Shown: positions 16,441 to 25,244, numbered from the stretch's first letter. The stretch is DNA of 50,074 bases from CAYLUN01 sp964386865 (GCA_964386865.1 CAYLUN010000037.1:1-50074), one strand, 5' to 3'. The notes: generated from the sequence alone by a model not told the origin. Numbers and translations are program-made.

Positions 16441-17100
16441 TCACTTGGTCGTGGCTTTCTTGTCCTTGCCCTTGGCTGCGGGCGCGGGCGCGGGTTTGAC
16501 CTTCTCGCCCTTGGCTGGCCACTCGAACGTGATAATCGCCTTGTGTGTCTCGGGTGTCTGGGGCTGGCAGAGGAGCGTCAGGCCGGAGAGGACGGCAAGG
16601 GGCTGCGCCTTTTCCGTCTGGGCGATAAACGCGGCGATCTGCTCGTAGCTGCCCTGGCCGGTGAACTCGACCGGCTGCCGCATGTAGAGCTGCTCCGGCG
16701 GAGGCTGGGGCACCTGGAGCGCGATCTGCGACAGCTCGCGGACGCTCTCGATGGCGAAGCCCGTCTGCTGGGCGACGGGGTCGAGGAGCGACTTGCCCCG
16801 CATGGCGTAGGAGCCGAGGAGCGGCTCGAGCACGCCGGAGGAGAGCAGCGTGTCCAGCAAGGCGTTGGTGGCGGCGACGTGGGCCTTGATCTTGGCCGTG
16901 TTGGCGATGTCGACGCGCATCATGGACTCGGACTGCAGAAGGGCGTCTATCTCCAGGGCGTTCTTCCGGATTCGCTCGTGCTGGGGGCGAATGGCGACGA
17001 AGACGATGAGCAGGCACGCCGCTATCGCTCCCAGCGTGATGGCGATCGAGCGCTGGGCGGGAGGGGAGAGGGTGCTCAGAGAAGGCAGGGCGATGTTCAT
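16441..17100 (-). CDS. pilO: PilO-like inner-membrane pilus alignment protein
   Basis: A 219-residue bitopic protein: short cytoplasmic N-terminus, one membrane segment (SIAITLGAIAACLLIVFVAI, about 16-36), a coiled-coil stretch (about 40-75) and a C-terminal ferredoxin-like domain (VEFTGQGSYEQIAAFIAQTE, then the strand AVLSGLTLL), as in PilO/GspM. The tail is Lys/Ala/Pro-rich. The start at 17100 overlaps the pilN stop as ATGA, which implies translational coupling and rules out longer starts. It works with PilN and PilP to connect PilM and the secretin. Confidence 0.8.
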   Translation of the reverse strand: MNIALPSLSTLSPPAQRSIAITLGAIAACLLIVFVAIRPQHERIRKNALEIDALLQSESMMRVDIANTAKIKAHVAATNALLDTLLSSGVLEPLLGSYAMRGKSLLDPVAQQTGFAIESVRELSQIALQVPQPPPEQLYMRQPVEFTGQGSYEQIAAFIAQTEKAQPLAVLSGLTLLCQPQTPETHKAIITFEWPAKGEKVKPAPAPAAKGKDKKATTK

Positions 17101-17750
17101 TCGAACCTCCTCGGCACGCAGGTGCAGGTGATTTCGAACAGGAGGGCGTCGCGCTTGTCCGTCATGCGGCCCACGTCCTGCCGGAAGGCGCCCTTGGGGA
17201 TTTCGGCTTTCTGGATGAGGTTGGAGTAGGCGGGCTTGCGGAGCGAGGCGAGCAGGGCGTTCACGCAGGCGGAGCCCTGGTCCCCGCACGTCCGGCCAGA
17301 CAGTCGCAGGGTCACGACCTCGGCCTTGTTGGTTGGGCCCAGCTCAGGCTGCTTGGAGTCCACCTGGGGGGGCGGCGGGGGCGACACGCGCATTTCGGTG
17401 AGCTGGATGTTGGCGGGAACGAGGTCGGGGAGCTGGGCGAGGGTCTGGCCGAAGCGGATGCGGGAGTGCTCGTAGTACAGGAGCTGCTGGTACATCGCGC
17501 CCGCCTCCTTCTCCCGCATGCGGAGGTCGATGAAGGCGACGTGGGCGGCCTTGAGGCCGTCGATGCTCTCCTGCAGGCCGCGCTTGACGACGACCTGGCC
17601 GTGCGTGCGCAGGCCGAGCAGGGTCAGCCAGATCAGGCAGCTCAGCGTGGCCATGCTGGCCACCATCGGCACCACGATGCGGAGGCGGATCGGGCTTGAG
17701 CTGAACCGCTCCTCATCTTTCAGCAGGTCGAGATGCAGGTGTGCGCTCAT
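17097..17750 (-). CDS. pilN: PilN-like inner-membrane pilus assembly protein
   Basis: A 217-residue bitopic protein. The cytoplasmic N-terminus (MSAHLHLDLLKDEE) occupies the place of the PilN motif that docks into PilM. A membrane segment follows (VVPMVASMATLSCLIWLTLLGL, about 22-44), then a coiled coil and a periplasmic alpha-beta domain. The start overlaps the pilM stop by four bases (ATGA) and the end overlaps pilO in the same way. Oddity: several cysteines lie in the periplasmic domain (RTCGDQGSACVN and the last strand, ITCTCVP), suggesting disulfides. Confidence 0.8.
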   Translation of the reverse strand: MSAHLHLDLLKDEERFSSSPIRLRIVVPMVASMATLSCLIWLTLLGLRTHGQVVVKRGLQESIDGLKAAHVAFIDLRMREKEAGAMYQQLLYYEHSRIRFGQTLAQLPDLVPANIQLTEMRVSPPPPPQVDSKQPELGPTNKAEVVTLRLSGRTCGDQGSACVNALLASLRKPAYSNLIQKAEIPKGAFRQDVGRMTDKRDALLFEITCTCVPRRFE

Positions 17751-18760
17751 GCGTCCTCCAAGGCCGCGCGGGCTGCGCCGAGTGCGACCGCCAGATAAGG
17801 CTCCACAGCCGCGATATCTTCGGGCAGATGGAGCGCCCGCTGCGGTTTGAGGAGCCCGTCGAAGGGGTGGAAGGAGGTCAGCGGCTGGCTCATCGCGCGG
17901 GAGAAGATGGTGGACCAGTACTTCGCGCCGGAGGGCAGGCCGCACAGGTAGTACTGCTGGATCTGGCAGTTGCGCCGGCGGAGCAGGTAGTCGGAGGAGA
18001 TCTCGACCTGTCGGAACAGGGCCTTGAGAACCGGCTCGATCATCGGGACCGGATCGATGAAGGTGTCCTGCAGCACCGAGTCGGCGAGCGCGGCCTCAAT
18101 CCGCATCTCGTTGCTGATGGCGGTCCGCACGTGGCCGTAGCCGATGGGGTGCTCGCGGTAGAGCACGATCTTCGCCTCGTGGAAGGCCACCAGCGACGTG
18201 TGGTCCGCGAAAACGAAGAGCACGAGGGTCGTCCCCGTCAGCGTCTTGAACAGCGGCGAGGCGGTGAAGGTGTTGACGGCTGCGGCGGATGAGACCTGCA
18301 GGGAGCAGGCGGTCGGCGGGCGCCCTTCGGGCAGAAGCCGGGCCGCCCAGGCGGCCTGGTACTCCGGCAGCCCCGCCTTGAAGGTCGGGAGGTCTGGGCC
18401 GTACGTCCGCGTCGTCGTGCGGAACGGAACCTGCTTGTTGTCGGGCTCCTCTTCGCCCGGGCCGGTTGCGTGGCGCAGATACCCCTGCGCCGTCGTGATC
18501 GCCAGGGCCGCGTAGGGCGCCTGATAGGGGCGGGGGAGTATCCAGACGGGGGGCGCGTCGGCTGCGTCCAGCGGCGTCATCGGAAGCTGGCCGGGAAGGC
18601 GCAGGAATCCGGCGGCGAGCAGCTCGGTACGGTCTCCGGTCTTGCGCACCCGCACGGCCGGAACCCCGTCCGGATGCTCGGCTCCGATTTCGAGCCCCAC
18701 GACGTCGACGTAGGGCTTCGCCTGGGGCGCAAGCTTGGCTGTAAGGGAGGCGGATTTCAT
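17747..18760 (-). CDS. pilM: PilM-like actin-fold pilus assembly protein (divergent)
   Basis: A 337-residue protein at the head of the pilMNOPQ order. It shows the layout of PilM/GspL cytoplasmic ATPase-fold proteins: an N-terminal strand YVDVVGLEIGAE and a later LVLFVFADHTSLVAFHEAKIVLYREHPIGYG resembling the second phosphate-binding region, then QIQQYYLCGLPSGAKYWSTIF. Similarity is low and ATP binding is not assured. The ATG at 18760 has no clear ribosome binding site. A strong sigma-54-type site ends 14 bases upstream and would give an almost leaderless message. The downstream genes are coupled by 4-base overlaps. Confidence 0.75.
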   Translation of the reverse strand: MKSASLTAKLAPQAKPYVDVVGLEIGAEHPDGVPAVRVRKTGDRTELLAAGFLRLPGQLPMTPLDAADAPPVWILPRPYQAPYAALAITTAQGYLRHATGPGEEEPDNKQVPFRTTTRTYGPDLPTFKAGLPEYQAAWAARLLPEGRPPTACSLQVSSAAAVNTFTASPLFKTLTGTTLVLFVFADHTSLVAFHEAKIVLYREHPIGYGHVRTAISNEMRIEAALADSVLQDTFIDPVPMIEPVLKALFRQVEISSDYLLRRRNCQIQQYYLCGLPSGAKYWSTIFSRAMSQPLTSFHPFDGLLKPQRALHLPEDIAAVEPYLAVALGAARAALEDA

Positions 18761-18774
18761 TAAACCGTCTTAAA

Positions 18775-18790
18775 AGCAAGAAGCGTGCCG
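18775..18790 (-). promoter_or_regulatory. Sigma-54-type promoter of the pilM operon
   Basis: Minus-strand CGGCACGCTTCTTGCT matches TGGCACGNNNNTTGCW at 11 of 12 defined positions, the best site in the window. The predicted +1 is near 18764, only about 4 bases before the pilM ATG. Confidence 0.68.
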
Positions 18791-19024
18791 TTGCCGCGCG
18801 CAGCCGTTCCGCGGCAGGGTGAATCGAGGGGGGCGCCCCGAAAGGGACCCCCGGCGGCTACGGGCGGCGGGCGGCCGCCGAAATCATCGCGCGGAGGTCT
18901 CCGGACGGGCGCCCGGTTTCTCGTTTTTGCAAATAGGTTTGTCAGAAGAGAGAATCGCCGGCGTTTGGAGCGAAATCCGGCCGGTTAGAGGCGCGTACAG
19001 CCGCCGGGAGGGGCCTGTTGGCTT

Positions 19025-19040
19025 AGGCATGGTTTATGCA
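19025..19040 (+). promoter_or_regulatory. Sigma-54-type promoter of the PAS/minor-pilin operon
   Basis: Plus-strand AGGCATGGTTTATGCA matches 9 of 12 defined positions with the correct GG-N10-GC spacing. The predicted +1 near 19051 is just before the ATG at 19054. The rest of the 18761-19024 gap holds nothing I recognise beyond the pilM promoter. Confidence 0.5.
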
Positions 19041-19053
19041 TACAGGTTACTCT

Positions 19054-20193
19054 ATGAGTGGAAACGAGAAATCCCGGACCATTAAAATCGATATCCGTTC
19101 GTTGGGTTACGGCCGAGCGCCGGCCTCCGACGAGCGGGCCGAGACGGTCGCGGCGGATTATTTCAATGTTCTGGACTACCGGTTCCTGTTCGAGCACGCG
19201 TATGACGCCATCCTGCTGGCGGACGACACGGGGCGGGTGCTGGCCTCCAACTCCCGCGCCAGGCGCTTCTTCGGCTACGAGGGCGACGGGCTGGCCGGGA
19301 TCGGCATCCGGACGCTCGTGGCGGGCGTGACGGACAAGCTGCTGTCGGACGTGCAGAAGGTTATCGCGGACGGGCTGTACATGCGCATCCAGGCCTTTGC
19401 GGTGCACCGCGACGAGTCGTTCACGCCCGTCGAGATCGTCGTGCTGGGCAACCGGGTCCGCGCCCCGGAGTTTTACTGTTACCTGGTGCGCGACATCGAG
19501 AGCCGCTGGCGCGCCGAGCAGAAGCTGCTGTCCGCCTATCACGCCATGGACAACACGGATTCCGGCATCGGCATCGCGGATCTGAACGGCGTGGTCACCT
19601 ACGCCAACCGCACGATGATCGGCCTGCTTTCGGGAGGCGACGAGACGAAGGTGCTCGGCCAGGACCTGGGCACCTGGTTCGACCGAAAGGGGGTCATCGA
19701 CCCCCTGCTCGCGAACATCCGCAAGGGCCAGCCGTGGTCGGGCGAACAGCGGCTGATCGCCGCGTCGAAGTCCGCCTGGCTCTCCATCTCCGCCGTGCCG
19801 GACGTGAACGAGGACCAGGCGCTTTGCGGCATGGTGCTCTCGCTGCGTGACACCGCGGACCGACGGCGCGCGGAGATCGCCGAGTACCAGGCCGAGCGGA
19901 ACCGGATTATGATGGAGAGCCTCGCGGGCGTGTGCCATGCGCTGGGGCAGCCCGCCACGGTCTTGCTCACGAGCATCGAGCTGCTGAAGATGGAAGGCGT
20001 GAAAGACGGGAAGACGTCCGGCCAAATGATCGACTTGTGCTATGACGCGGTCATCAACCTGCGCGACCTGCTGCAGAAGATGAACGCGAAGCGGATGTAC
20101 GTGGCCGAGCCCTATCTGCCGTCGCTGGTAGACTCGAAGGGCATCATCAACTTGGATGAGGAGCGCGCCAAGCCGCCCCCCGACGGCGAGTGA
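19054..20193 (+). CDS. PAS-PAS protein with histidine-kinase-like dimerisation helix but no kinase domain
   Basis: A 379-residue soluble protein. The N-terminus carries RTIKIDIRSLGYG, matching the TIRIDLAALGF motif of the HU-zinc-ribbon protein. Two PAS domains follow (about 42-150, FEHAYDAILLADDTGRVLASNSR; about 160-270, DNTDSGIGIADLNGVVTYANR). Residues about 285-345 look like a HisKA/DHp hairpin (GVCHALGQPATVLLTSIELL) with a candidate phospho-histidine at 295, but no ATP-binding domain follows. It may be a phosphotransfer or scaffold partner of another kinase, such as the hybrid kinase at 31.7-34.4 kb; this is inference. An in-frame ATG at 19036 overlaps the promoter and is less likely. It is the first gene of the minor-pilin operon. 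Confidence 0.78.
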   Translation: MSGNEKSRTIKIDIRSLGYGRAPASDERAETVAADYFNVLDYRFLFEHAYDAILLADDTGRVLASNSRARRFFGYEGDGLAGIGIRTLVAGVTDKLLSDVQKVIADGLYMRIQAFAVHRDESFTPVEIVVLGNRVRAPEFYCYLVRDIESRWRAEQKLLSAYHAMDNTDSGIGIADLNGVVTYANRTMIGLLSGGDETKVLGQDLGTWFDRKGVIDPLLANIRKGQPWSGEQRLIAASKSAWLSISAVPDVNEDQALCGMVLSLRDTADRRRAEIAEYQAERNRIMMESLAGVCHALGQPATVLLTSIELLKMEGVKDGKTSGQMIDLCYDAVINLRDLLQKMNAKRMYVAEPYLPSLVDSKGIINLDEERAKPPPDGE

Positions 20194-20231
20194 GCGCGCG
20201 TCCGGGTCCGGCGGCGGAGGAGGAGCGAAAG

Positions 20232-20699
20232 ATGAGCGACATGGGTAAAAAAGGGATGACCGTGTTGGAAATGCTGATCGCGCTCAGCCTGTTCGCCGTG
20301 ATCATGGCGGCAGCCTTCCCGCTGGTCGACCAGATGATCACGCGGTTCCAGATGTCGCGCGACCACTACGTGGCGGCGACGGTCTGCCAGGCGCGCATCG
20401 AGCGCGCCCGCGCCGTGCCGTTCGGCGACCTCGGGCAGATGGAGGAGTCCCAGACGCTGGTGGACGACTTCGGCAACAACGCCAGCCCGGGCGGGCGCTT
20501 CCGGCGGACGACCGGGGTGCAAGTCGATTCGCCCGAGGAGGGAATGTGCACGATGACCGTTCGCACGGAGATCTGCATCTGCACGCGCTGGGGCTGGCGC
20601 AAGTGCATGCACCCCATGCGGACCGCCAAGCGGACCTGCCGCTTCACCGACGAGCACGAGGAGATGGTTTACCTCTTTACGGAGTACAAGCAGAAATGA
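20232..20699 (+). CDS. Minor prepilin-like protein (PilV/GspI type)
   Basis: A 155-residue prepilin. The leader MSDMGKKG is followed by MTVLEMLIALSLFAVIMAAA, with Glu at position 5 after the cleavage glycine, as in type IV prepilins. The globular part carries several cysteines (CTMTVRTEICICTRWGWRKC) that probably form disulfides. The start at 20232 has GGAGGAGGAG upstream; an in-frame GTG at 20190 overlaps the previous stop and is less likely. It lies 38 bases after the PAS-DHp gene and next to the large minor pilin. Confidence 0.85.
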   Translation: MSDMGKKGMTVLEMLIALSLFAVIMAAAFPLVDQMITRFQMSRDHYVAATVCQARIERARAVPFGDLGQMEESQTLVDDFGNNASPGGRFRRTTGVQVDSPEEGMCTMTVRTEICICTRWGWRKCMHPMRTAKRTCRFTDEHEEMVYLFTEYKQK

Positions 20700-20707
20700 G
20701 GACTGCG

Positions 20708-22864
20708 ATGCGCAAGGGATTCACGCTGCTTGAAACGACCATCGCCACCGGCGTGATGGCGCTGGTCATCGTCGGGGTCATGGGCTCTTGGCTGCTCTTC
20801 ACGCACAAGTCCAACCGCACGAACCAGCAGGCCATGCTGGACCTGGATGTGCGTAACGTGGTGGAGCGCTTCCGCGCCGAAATGCGCAACGCGGCGCGCG
20901 AGACCATCATCTTCTACCCGGAGCACGCGTCGCCCTACGAGGCCGTGGGCTTCGCGCTCGCGTCCGACACGGACGGCGACGGCCTGATGGACATGGACGC
21001 GAGCGGCTCCAACATCCTGTGGCGCCAGACCGTGGTCTACCACGTGTACGACCGCTCGCCCACGCAGATGCGGCGCACCGTCTTCTCCAACCGGAACGCG
21101 GGCGCAGGCTTCAGAGACTACTACAACCAGATCGGCACGGTGGTAGGCGACGGCAACGGCGCGAACGCCTGCATGGCCGGCGAGACGGCGAAGACCTACG
21201 TCATGTTCGAGAACCTCTTCACCGGGCGGCTGTGGCACGCGGAGTCGGTCTTCGACGGCTACGCGGCCGAGCCCAACACGCTGGAGCGGATCACCTTCGG
21301 CAGCCTCTCGCTCGGCCCGGGCGAGCACACGGTGACCTTCACCGCGCAGGGCAAGAACCCCGCCTCCACCGGGCTTCGCATCCGGACGGATCAGCTGAGC
21401 GCGAGCGTCTCCGCCTGGCCGCTGGAGTCCGAGCTGCGCACCTTCTCCGGCATCGCCTCCTTGCCGACCTTCGTCGGCATCGGCATGGCCGGCGGCGCCT
21501 ATGGGCTGGACTCGCCCGCGACCGCAGACGGGCAGTCGGTCGCGCTGCGCGTGTACAACGACGCGATCGAGGAGTGCAATTTCATCGGCAAAGGGCGCAA
21601 CGTGGCGCTCTCCAACACGGTCGTGCGCTTCGACCCCCTCTACCAGCCGGCGGGCTTCGGCAGCGGCGTCTTCGTGTCGGCTCTGGACGGCCAGTACGCG
21701 GCGGCGTGGAAGTGTAGCGATCAGACCGGCGACGACACCCGAAGCAAGTATCTGCCTGCGACGAACTGTGTCATGCGGATTCCGGTTCTCGCCGACTACG
21801 TGATGCGCGATGGCTATGGCCCGGTGTTCCGCTTCTACAAGTCGGTCGGGAATAACAACCTGCGCATTCTCAGTCCGCATTTCTCGGTGCTCGACGCGGC
21901 CTCCGGGCTCACCGGCGACACGCCGGACATCCCGCCCAACTCGCTGATCCCGCTGGTCTTCTATCAGGACGGCGTGGAGAAGGCCGACTGGGCCTCGTGC
22001 GCCAGCCAAAAACATGTGGAGCTGCGGCCTCGGCAGAGCGTCCGCATCTATCAAGGCACCGCGCTGATGATCTCGTTTCAGGTGAGTGTCGCGTCCTACA
22101 AGACAGACAAGCTGACTGCGTTTGCCGTGAAGAAGGTGGGGATGCAGGGCGCCTGGTGCATACCCGGCGCGGCCGCCAGCATGCTCGGCACGGCTGTGTG
22201 GAGCACGAACCCGCTCACGCAGAGCGTCGTGGACCCTGATCAGCCGGCGACCAAGATCCTGCCGACGCTGGAGTACATGGCCGTCGGGTTCGCGGACGGC
22301 GGCGACTACATCTCGCATCCGTTCGACACGCGCTCGACCACCGGCACGCCGAAGACGATAGGCTGGAACGCTGAAGTTCCGAGCGGGGCGACCTTGTTGC
22401 TGTTCGCCCGCTCCGGCGACACGCTGAGCGCCGACGGCTTTGATATCGACGACGCTCCTGCCTGGTCGAGTCTCGGCGCGTTGGCGAGCGGCGGCACCGT
22501 CTCGGGGTCGGGTCGCTACCTCCAGTTCCGCGCCGCCTACACGTCGGCGCCCTATAGCGTCTATCCGGGCGAGAGCGGCGGAATCGTCGGCGGGCCCTAC
22601 CGCAACAGGACGCCGCGGCTGCGCCGCGTGCTCATCACGTGGGACGGCGAAGCCAAGTACGTCGACGTCATGGCCAACATGCTCAAGGGCCCCGACTGCG
22701 GCAAGTTCAAAGTCGAGGTGGACGGCAACCCGCTCGTGCGCGGAGTGACCATGGAGATCGAGATTTTCAAAGACGTCGTGACGCAGGGCGGCGTCAAGAA
22801 GGAGCGGCTGCGCTCGGCCATGATGGCCGAAGTCGAGCCGCGTAACAGCGCGACCAAGAAGTAG
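20708..22864 (+). CDS. Very large prepilin-like protein (PilW/GspJ-type N-terminus)
   Basis: About 718 residues. The short leader MRKG is followed by FTLLETTIATGVMALVIVGVMGSWLLF, a standard class III signal and N-terminal helix. Minor pilins of this type are usually about 200-350 residues. The C-terminal 600 residues are mostly beta-rich, with stretches reminiscent of carbohydrate-binding or jelly-roll domains (LGPGEHTVTFTAQGKNP; LTF-type strands; GRYLQFRAAYTS near 610), but I do not identify a family. The start at 20708 has GAGG six bases upstream; ATG 20696, overlapping the previous stop, is an alternative. A large tip adhesin primed by the minor pilins is a plausible role. Confidence 0.85.
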   Translation: MRKGFTLLETTIATGVMALVIVGVMGSWLLFTHKSNRTNQQAMLDLDVRNVVERFRAEMRNAARETIIFYPEHASPYEAVGFALASDTDGDGLMDMDASGSNILWRQTVVYHVYDRSPTQMRRTVFSNRNAGAGFRDYYNQIGTVVGDGNGANACMAGETAKTYVMFENLFTGRLWHAESVFDGYAAEPNTLERITFGSLSLGPGEHTVTFTAQGKNPASTGLRIRTDQLSASVSAWPLESELRTFSGIASLPTFVGIGMAGGAYGLDSPATADGQSVALRVYNDAIEECNFIGKGRNVALSNTVVRFDPLYQPAGFGSGVFVSALDGQYAAAWKCSDQTGDDTRSKYLPATNCVMRIPVLADYVMRDGYGPVFRFYKSVGNNNLRILSPHFSVLDAASGLTGDTPDIPPNSLIPLVFYQDGVEKADWASCASQKHVELRPRQSVRIYQGTALMISFQVSVASYKTDKLTAFAVKKVGMQGAWCIPGAAASMLGTAVWSTNPLTQSVVDPDQPATKILPTLEYMAVGFADGGDYISHPFDTRSTTGTPKTIGWNAEVPSGATLLLFARSGDTLSADGFDIDDAPAWSSLGALASGGTVSGSGRYLQFRAAYTSAPYSVYPGESGGIVGGPYRNRTPRLRRVLITWDGEAKYVDVMANMLKGPDCGKFKVEVDGNPLVRGVTMEIEIFKDVVTQGGVKKERLRSAMMAEVEPRNSATKK

Positions 22865-22972
22865 AGGCGCGGGCGGCCGTGCTCCTGCGGGTCGAGAGGC
22901 TAGAAAGGTTCACGGTTCAACGGTTGGAATCCCTCAGCCACGGGCTGGGGAGAAAAGGTTGAGGAGGCTATC

Positions 22973-24067
22973 ATGAAAACGAGTAGCACAGCGCGCAAGG
23001 GCTCGGCCCTTTTGACCGTGCTCGGGATTGTCTCGGTCGTCTCGGTCATCTGCGGGATGCTGGCGGTTACGGCCAGCCAGCAGACGCGGTCATCGCAGAT
23101 CACCCGGGAAACGCTCAAGGCCCGCATGATTGCGGAGTCGGGCCTGAACAAGGCCTACCATGCGGTCAAGGACAACTTCTCCTTGGCCAGCAACTACCAG
23201 CTCACGGAGTCGTTCGGGGGCGGCAGCTACACGGTCAGGTCGGTTGCGCTGTCGGGCTCCAACGCGGGGCGCGCGCAGCTTTTCTCCGAGGGCGTGTGCG
23301 GGCTGGGCAAGTCCACCGTGGCCGCGGATCTGGAGAACCGCCCGCTGACGACCACGGATGACGACAGCGACCATTTCTTCTCGCTCAACTACGACCTGCT
23401 GGTGGGAGGGGCGCTGAAGCTCTCAGGCAACTTCTTCACGGACGTCCTCTCGATTCACGCGAACGGCGCGGCAAACTTGGGCGGCAGCGCCAACCTCGCG
23501 GGCGCTCAGGTGATTGTGTCTAGCGCGGCGCTGGCGGCGTGGAAGAAGGCTCCGGCTACGGTTACCCTTAGGTCGAACCAGCCGTCGCAGGCGATCTATC
23601 CGGGCGATCTGTCCGCGGCGATCGACGCCCTGAAAGCCTACGCGCTGAAGAACGGCGCGGTCTACTCGAGCGGCTCTCAGATTCCGAGTTCGCCGCCCGG
23701 CGGCATCGCGTACTGCACCGGCTCGAGCGACGGGTGGAGCGGAGACGGCACGGGCTGTTTCATTTTCGAGGGCAACTACAGCCAGAAGCACATCGCGGTC
23801 ACGACGGTCAACAACTACCCGGCGCTCGTGGTGCTGAGCCCGAGCAGCGTCCAGTTCAATGCGGGCACGACCATCCGCGGCGCGCTGATCATGCCTAGTT
23901 CCAGCCTCAAGTTCAACGGGCATGCGGTGATCTACGGGCCGATCCTCGTCGGCCAGGGCATGACGGGGCTGGGCACGGCCGACCTGTATGCGGGGGGCGC
24001 GCAGGGCTTCGACTTGCCGCCGACGGAGACGAGCACGGACAACGTCGTGATCACGGCGTGGCACTAG
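22973..24067 (+). CDS. PilX/GspK-like minor pilin
   Basis: A 364-residue protein with N-terminus ARKGSALLTVLGIVSVVSVICGMLAVTA, the PilX-type prepilin signal that lacks the usual Glu at position 5. The TRSSQITRETLKARMIAESGLNKAYHAVK helix is typical of PilX proteins. The C-terminal half has repeated short beta strands (GGALKLSGNFF, NGAANLGGSANLAGAQV, LIMPSSSLKFNGHAVIYGPILVG) that look like a beta-solenoid or bactofilin-like fold. The start has GAGGAGG upstream. It is in one operon with the two preceding minor pilins. The 108-base gap before it contains no other gene. Confidence 0.82.
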   Translation: MKTSSTARKGSALLTVLGIVSVVSVICGMLAVTASQQTRSSQITRETLKARMIAESGLNKAYHAVKDNFSLASNYQLTESFGGGSYTVRSVALSGSNAGRAQLFSEGVCGLGKSTVAADLENRPLTTTDDDSDHFFSLNYDLLVGGALKLSGNFFTDVLSIHANGAANLGGSANLAGAQVIVSSAALAAWKKAPATVTLRSNQPSQAIYPGDLSAAIDALKAYALKNGAVYSSGSQIPSSPPGGIAYCTGSSDGWSGDGTGCFIFEGNYSQKHIAVTTVNNYPALVVLSPSSVQFNAGTTIRGALIMPSSSLKFNGHAVIYGPILVGQGMTGLGTADLYAGGAQGFDLPPTETSTDNVVITAWH

Positions 24068-24080
24068 GAGATAGCGGGGA

Positions 24081-25244
24081 ATGGCGTATGCGGTGATTCC
24101 AGAGGCGACAGCCATGCTGCTGGTTCGCGCGCTTGGGCTATTGTACAACCAAGCGGGCATTTACGGCCCGTCGCACGCTGTGACGCAGGGGGCGGTGCGC
24201 AGCGTATTCGCGGAGCTGGAACAGGCGCTGAAAACGTTCGGCCCCATCGAAATCGCGGTGGGCGACAACCTCATGTTGGTGAACGGCGCGGGCGAGGGGC
24301 TGGGCGCAGCGGCTGGCAAGAACCTCTACGACCGGATGGCCCTCTATAAGCTTGGCGGGCTGCTCTTCACGCCGCCGCTGGATCAGCGCGAGTTCTTCTT
24401 CGTGGTTCACCTCTTCGGGACGCCGCCGATCAAGCTGGCGGCGGACGGCGGATTTGAAGCCGTGCTCAAGCGGGCCAACCTGCGCACCGTCCGGGCGGTC
24501 AGCGTGGCCTACCAGCGGGTGTCCGGCGACGAGCCCGCCGTGCTCGGGCACGACAAGACCAAGTCGATCTACTTCAGCGCCGAGCCGGCTGCGCCGCGCG
24601 CGGCTGAGACGCTGAAGTCGGCCAAGCCCGGCATGCTGGATCTTTCGGCCGCGCTGGCCGGCGCCGCGCCGCTCAGCCGGGGGGAGACCCGCGAGGCGCC
24701 CGAACAGGCGCCTGAGAGCGCGTCGCAGTCGACGCGCCGCGAGCGCGCGCACGCGCTGGCCACCATGCTGCGCGACGCCGCCGCCGCACTGGATCGCGAC
24801 CTCGCCGAGACCGGCTCGACGCAGGAGGTCAGCCGGGCGCTTGGCCGCATCCGCGAAGCCCTGTCGGACATGGCAGCCGGCTCGCGGCACGATATCACGG
24901 TGTTGGCCAGCGAGGTTGACGAAGACAGCAAGACGATCGCCAGCATCGAGTCGGCGGCCCGCCGCAGGGGCATCGGGCTCAAACTGACCCGTGGCGACTT
25001 GATTAATCGGTATGCGGAACTGAACCAAGAGATCGTGCAGCCGCTGACGGTTTCGACCGGCGTGATCGACCTGCTCCAGTCGGGCAAGTCCGGCGAGCTC
25101 AACGACTCCCAGCGGGAGCTGCTGAAAATGGCGGCCGAGGGCGTGGAGCGCGTGAACCAGCTGGTCGCCTACATGAACCGCATCTCAGGACTGCCGTCGA
25201 CCTACACTCCGAATGCTGACCTGATCTCGGAGACGTATCGCTGA
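24081..25244 (+). CDS. Adaptor-like protein with degenerate histidine-kinase dimerisation domain
   Basis: A 387-residue soluble protein, 13 bases after the PilX-like gene. Residues 1-150 form a domain starting LVRALGLLYNQAGIYGPSHAVT, reminiscent of a domain with a YPPGHP-like motif found in front of sensory modules in several phyla; its function is unknown. A helical middle part follows. The C-terminus (about 305-365) aligns with HisKA/DHp (NQEIVQPLTVSTGVIDLL, then LNDSQRELLKMAAEG), but the phospho-acceptor position holds Gln316 instead of His and no ATPase domain follows. It cannot be an ordinary kinase and is probably a regulator or scaffold. It ends convergent with the second pilin. Confidence 0.72.
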   Translation: MAYAVIPEATAMLLVRALGLLYNQAGIYGPSHAVTQGAVRSVFAELEQALKTFGPIEIAVGDNLMLVNGAGEGLGAAAGKNLYDRMALYKLGGLLFTPPLDQREFFFVVHLFGTPPIKLAADGGFEAVLKRANLRTVRAVSVAYQRVSGDEPAVLGHDKTKSIYFSAEPAAPRAAETLKSAKPGMLDLSAALAGAAPLSRGETREAPEQAPESASQSTRRERAHALATMLRDAAAALDRDLAETGSTQEVSRALGRIREALSDMAAGSRHDITVLASEVDEDSKTIASIESAARRRGIGLKLTRGDLINRYAELNQEIVQPLTVSTGVIDLLQSGKSGELNDSQRELLKMAAEGVERVNQLVAYMNRISGLPSTYTPNADLISETYR

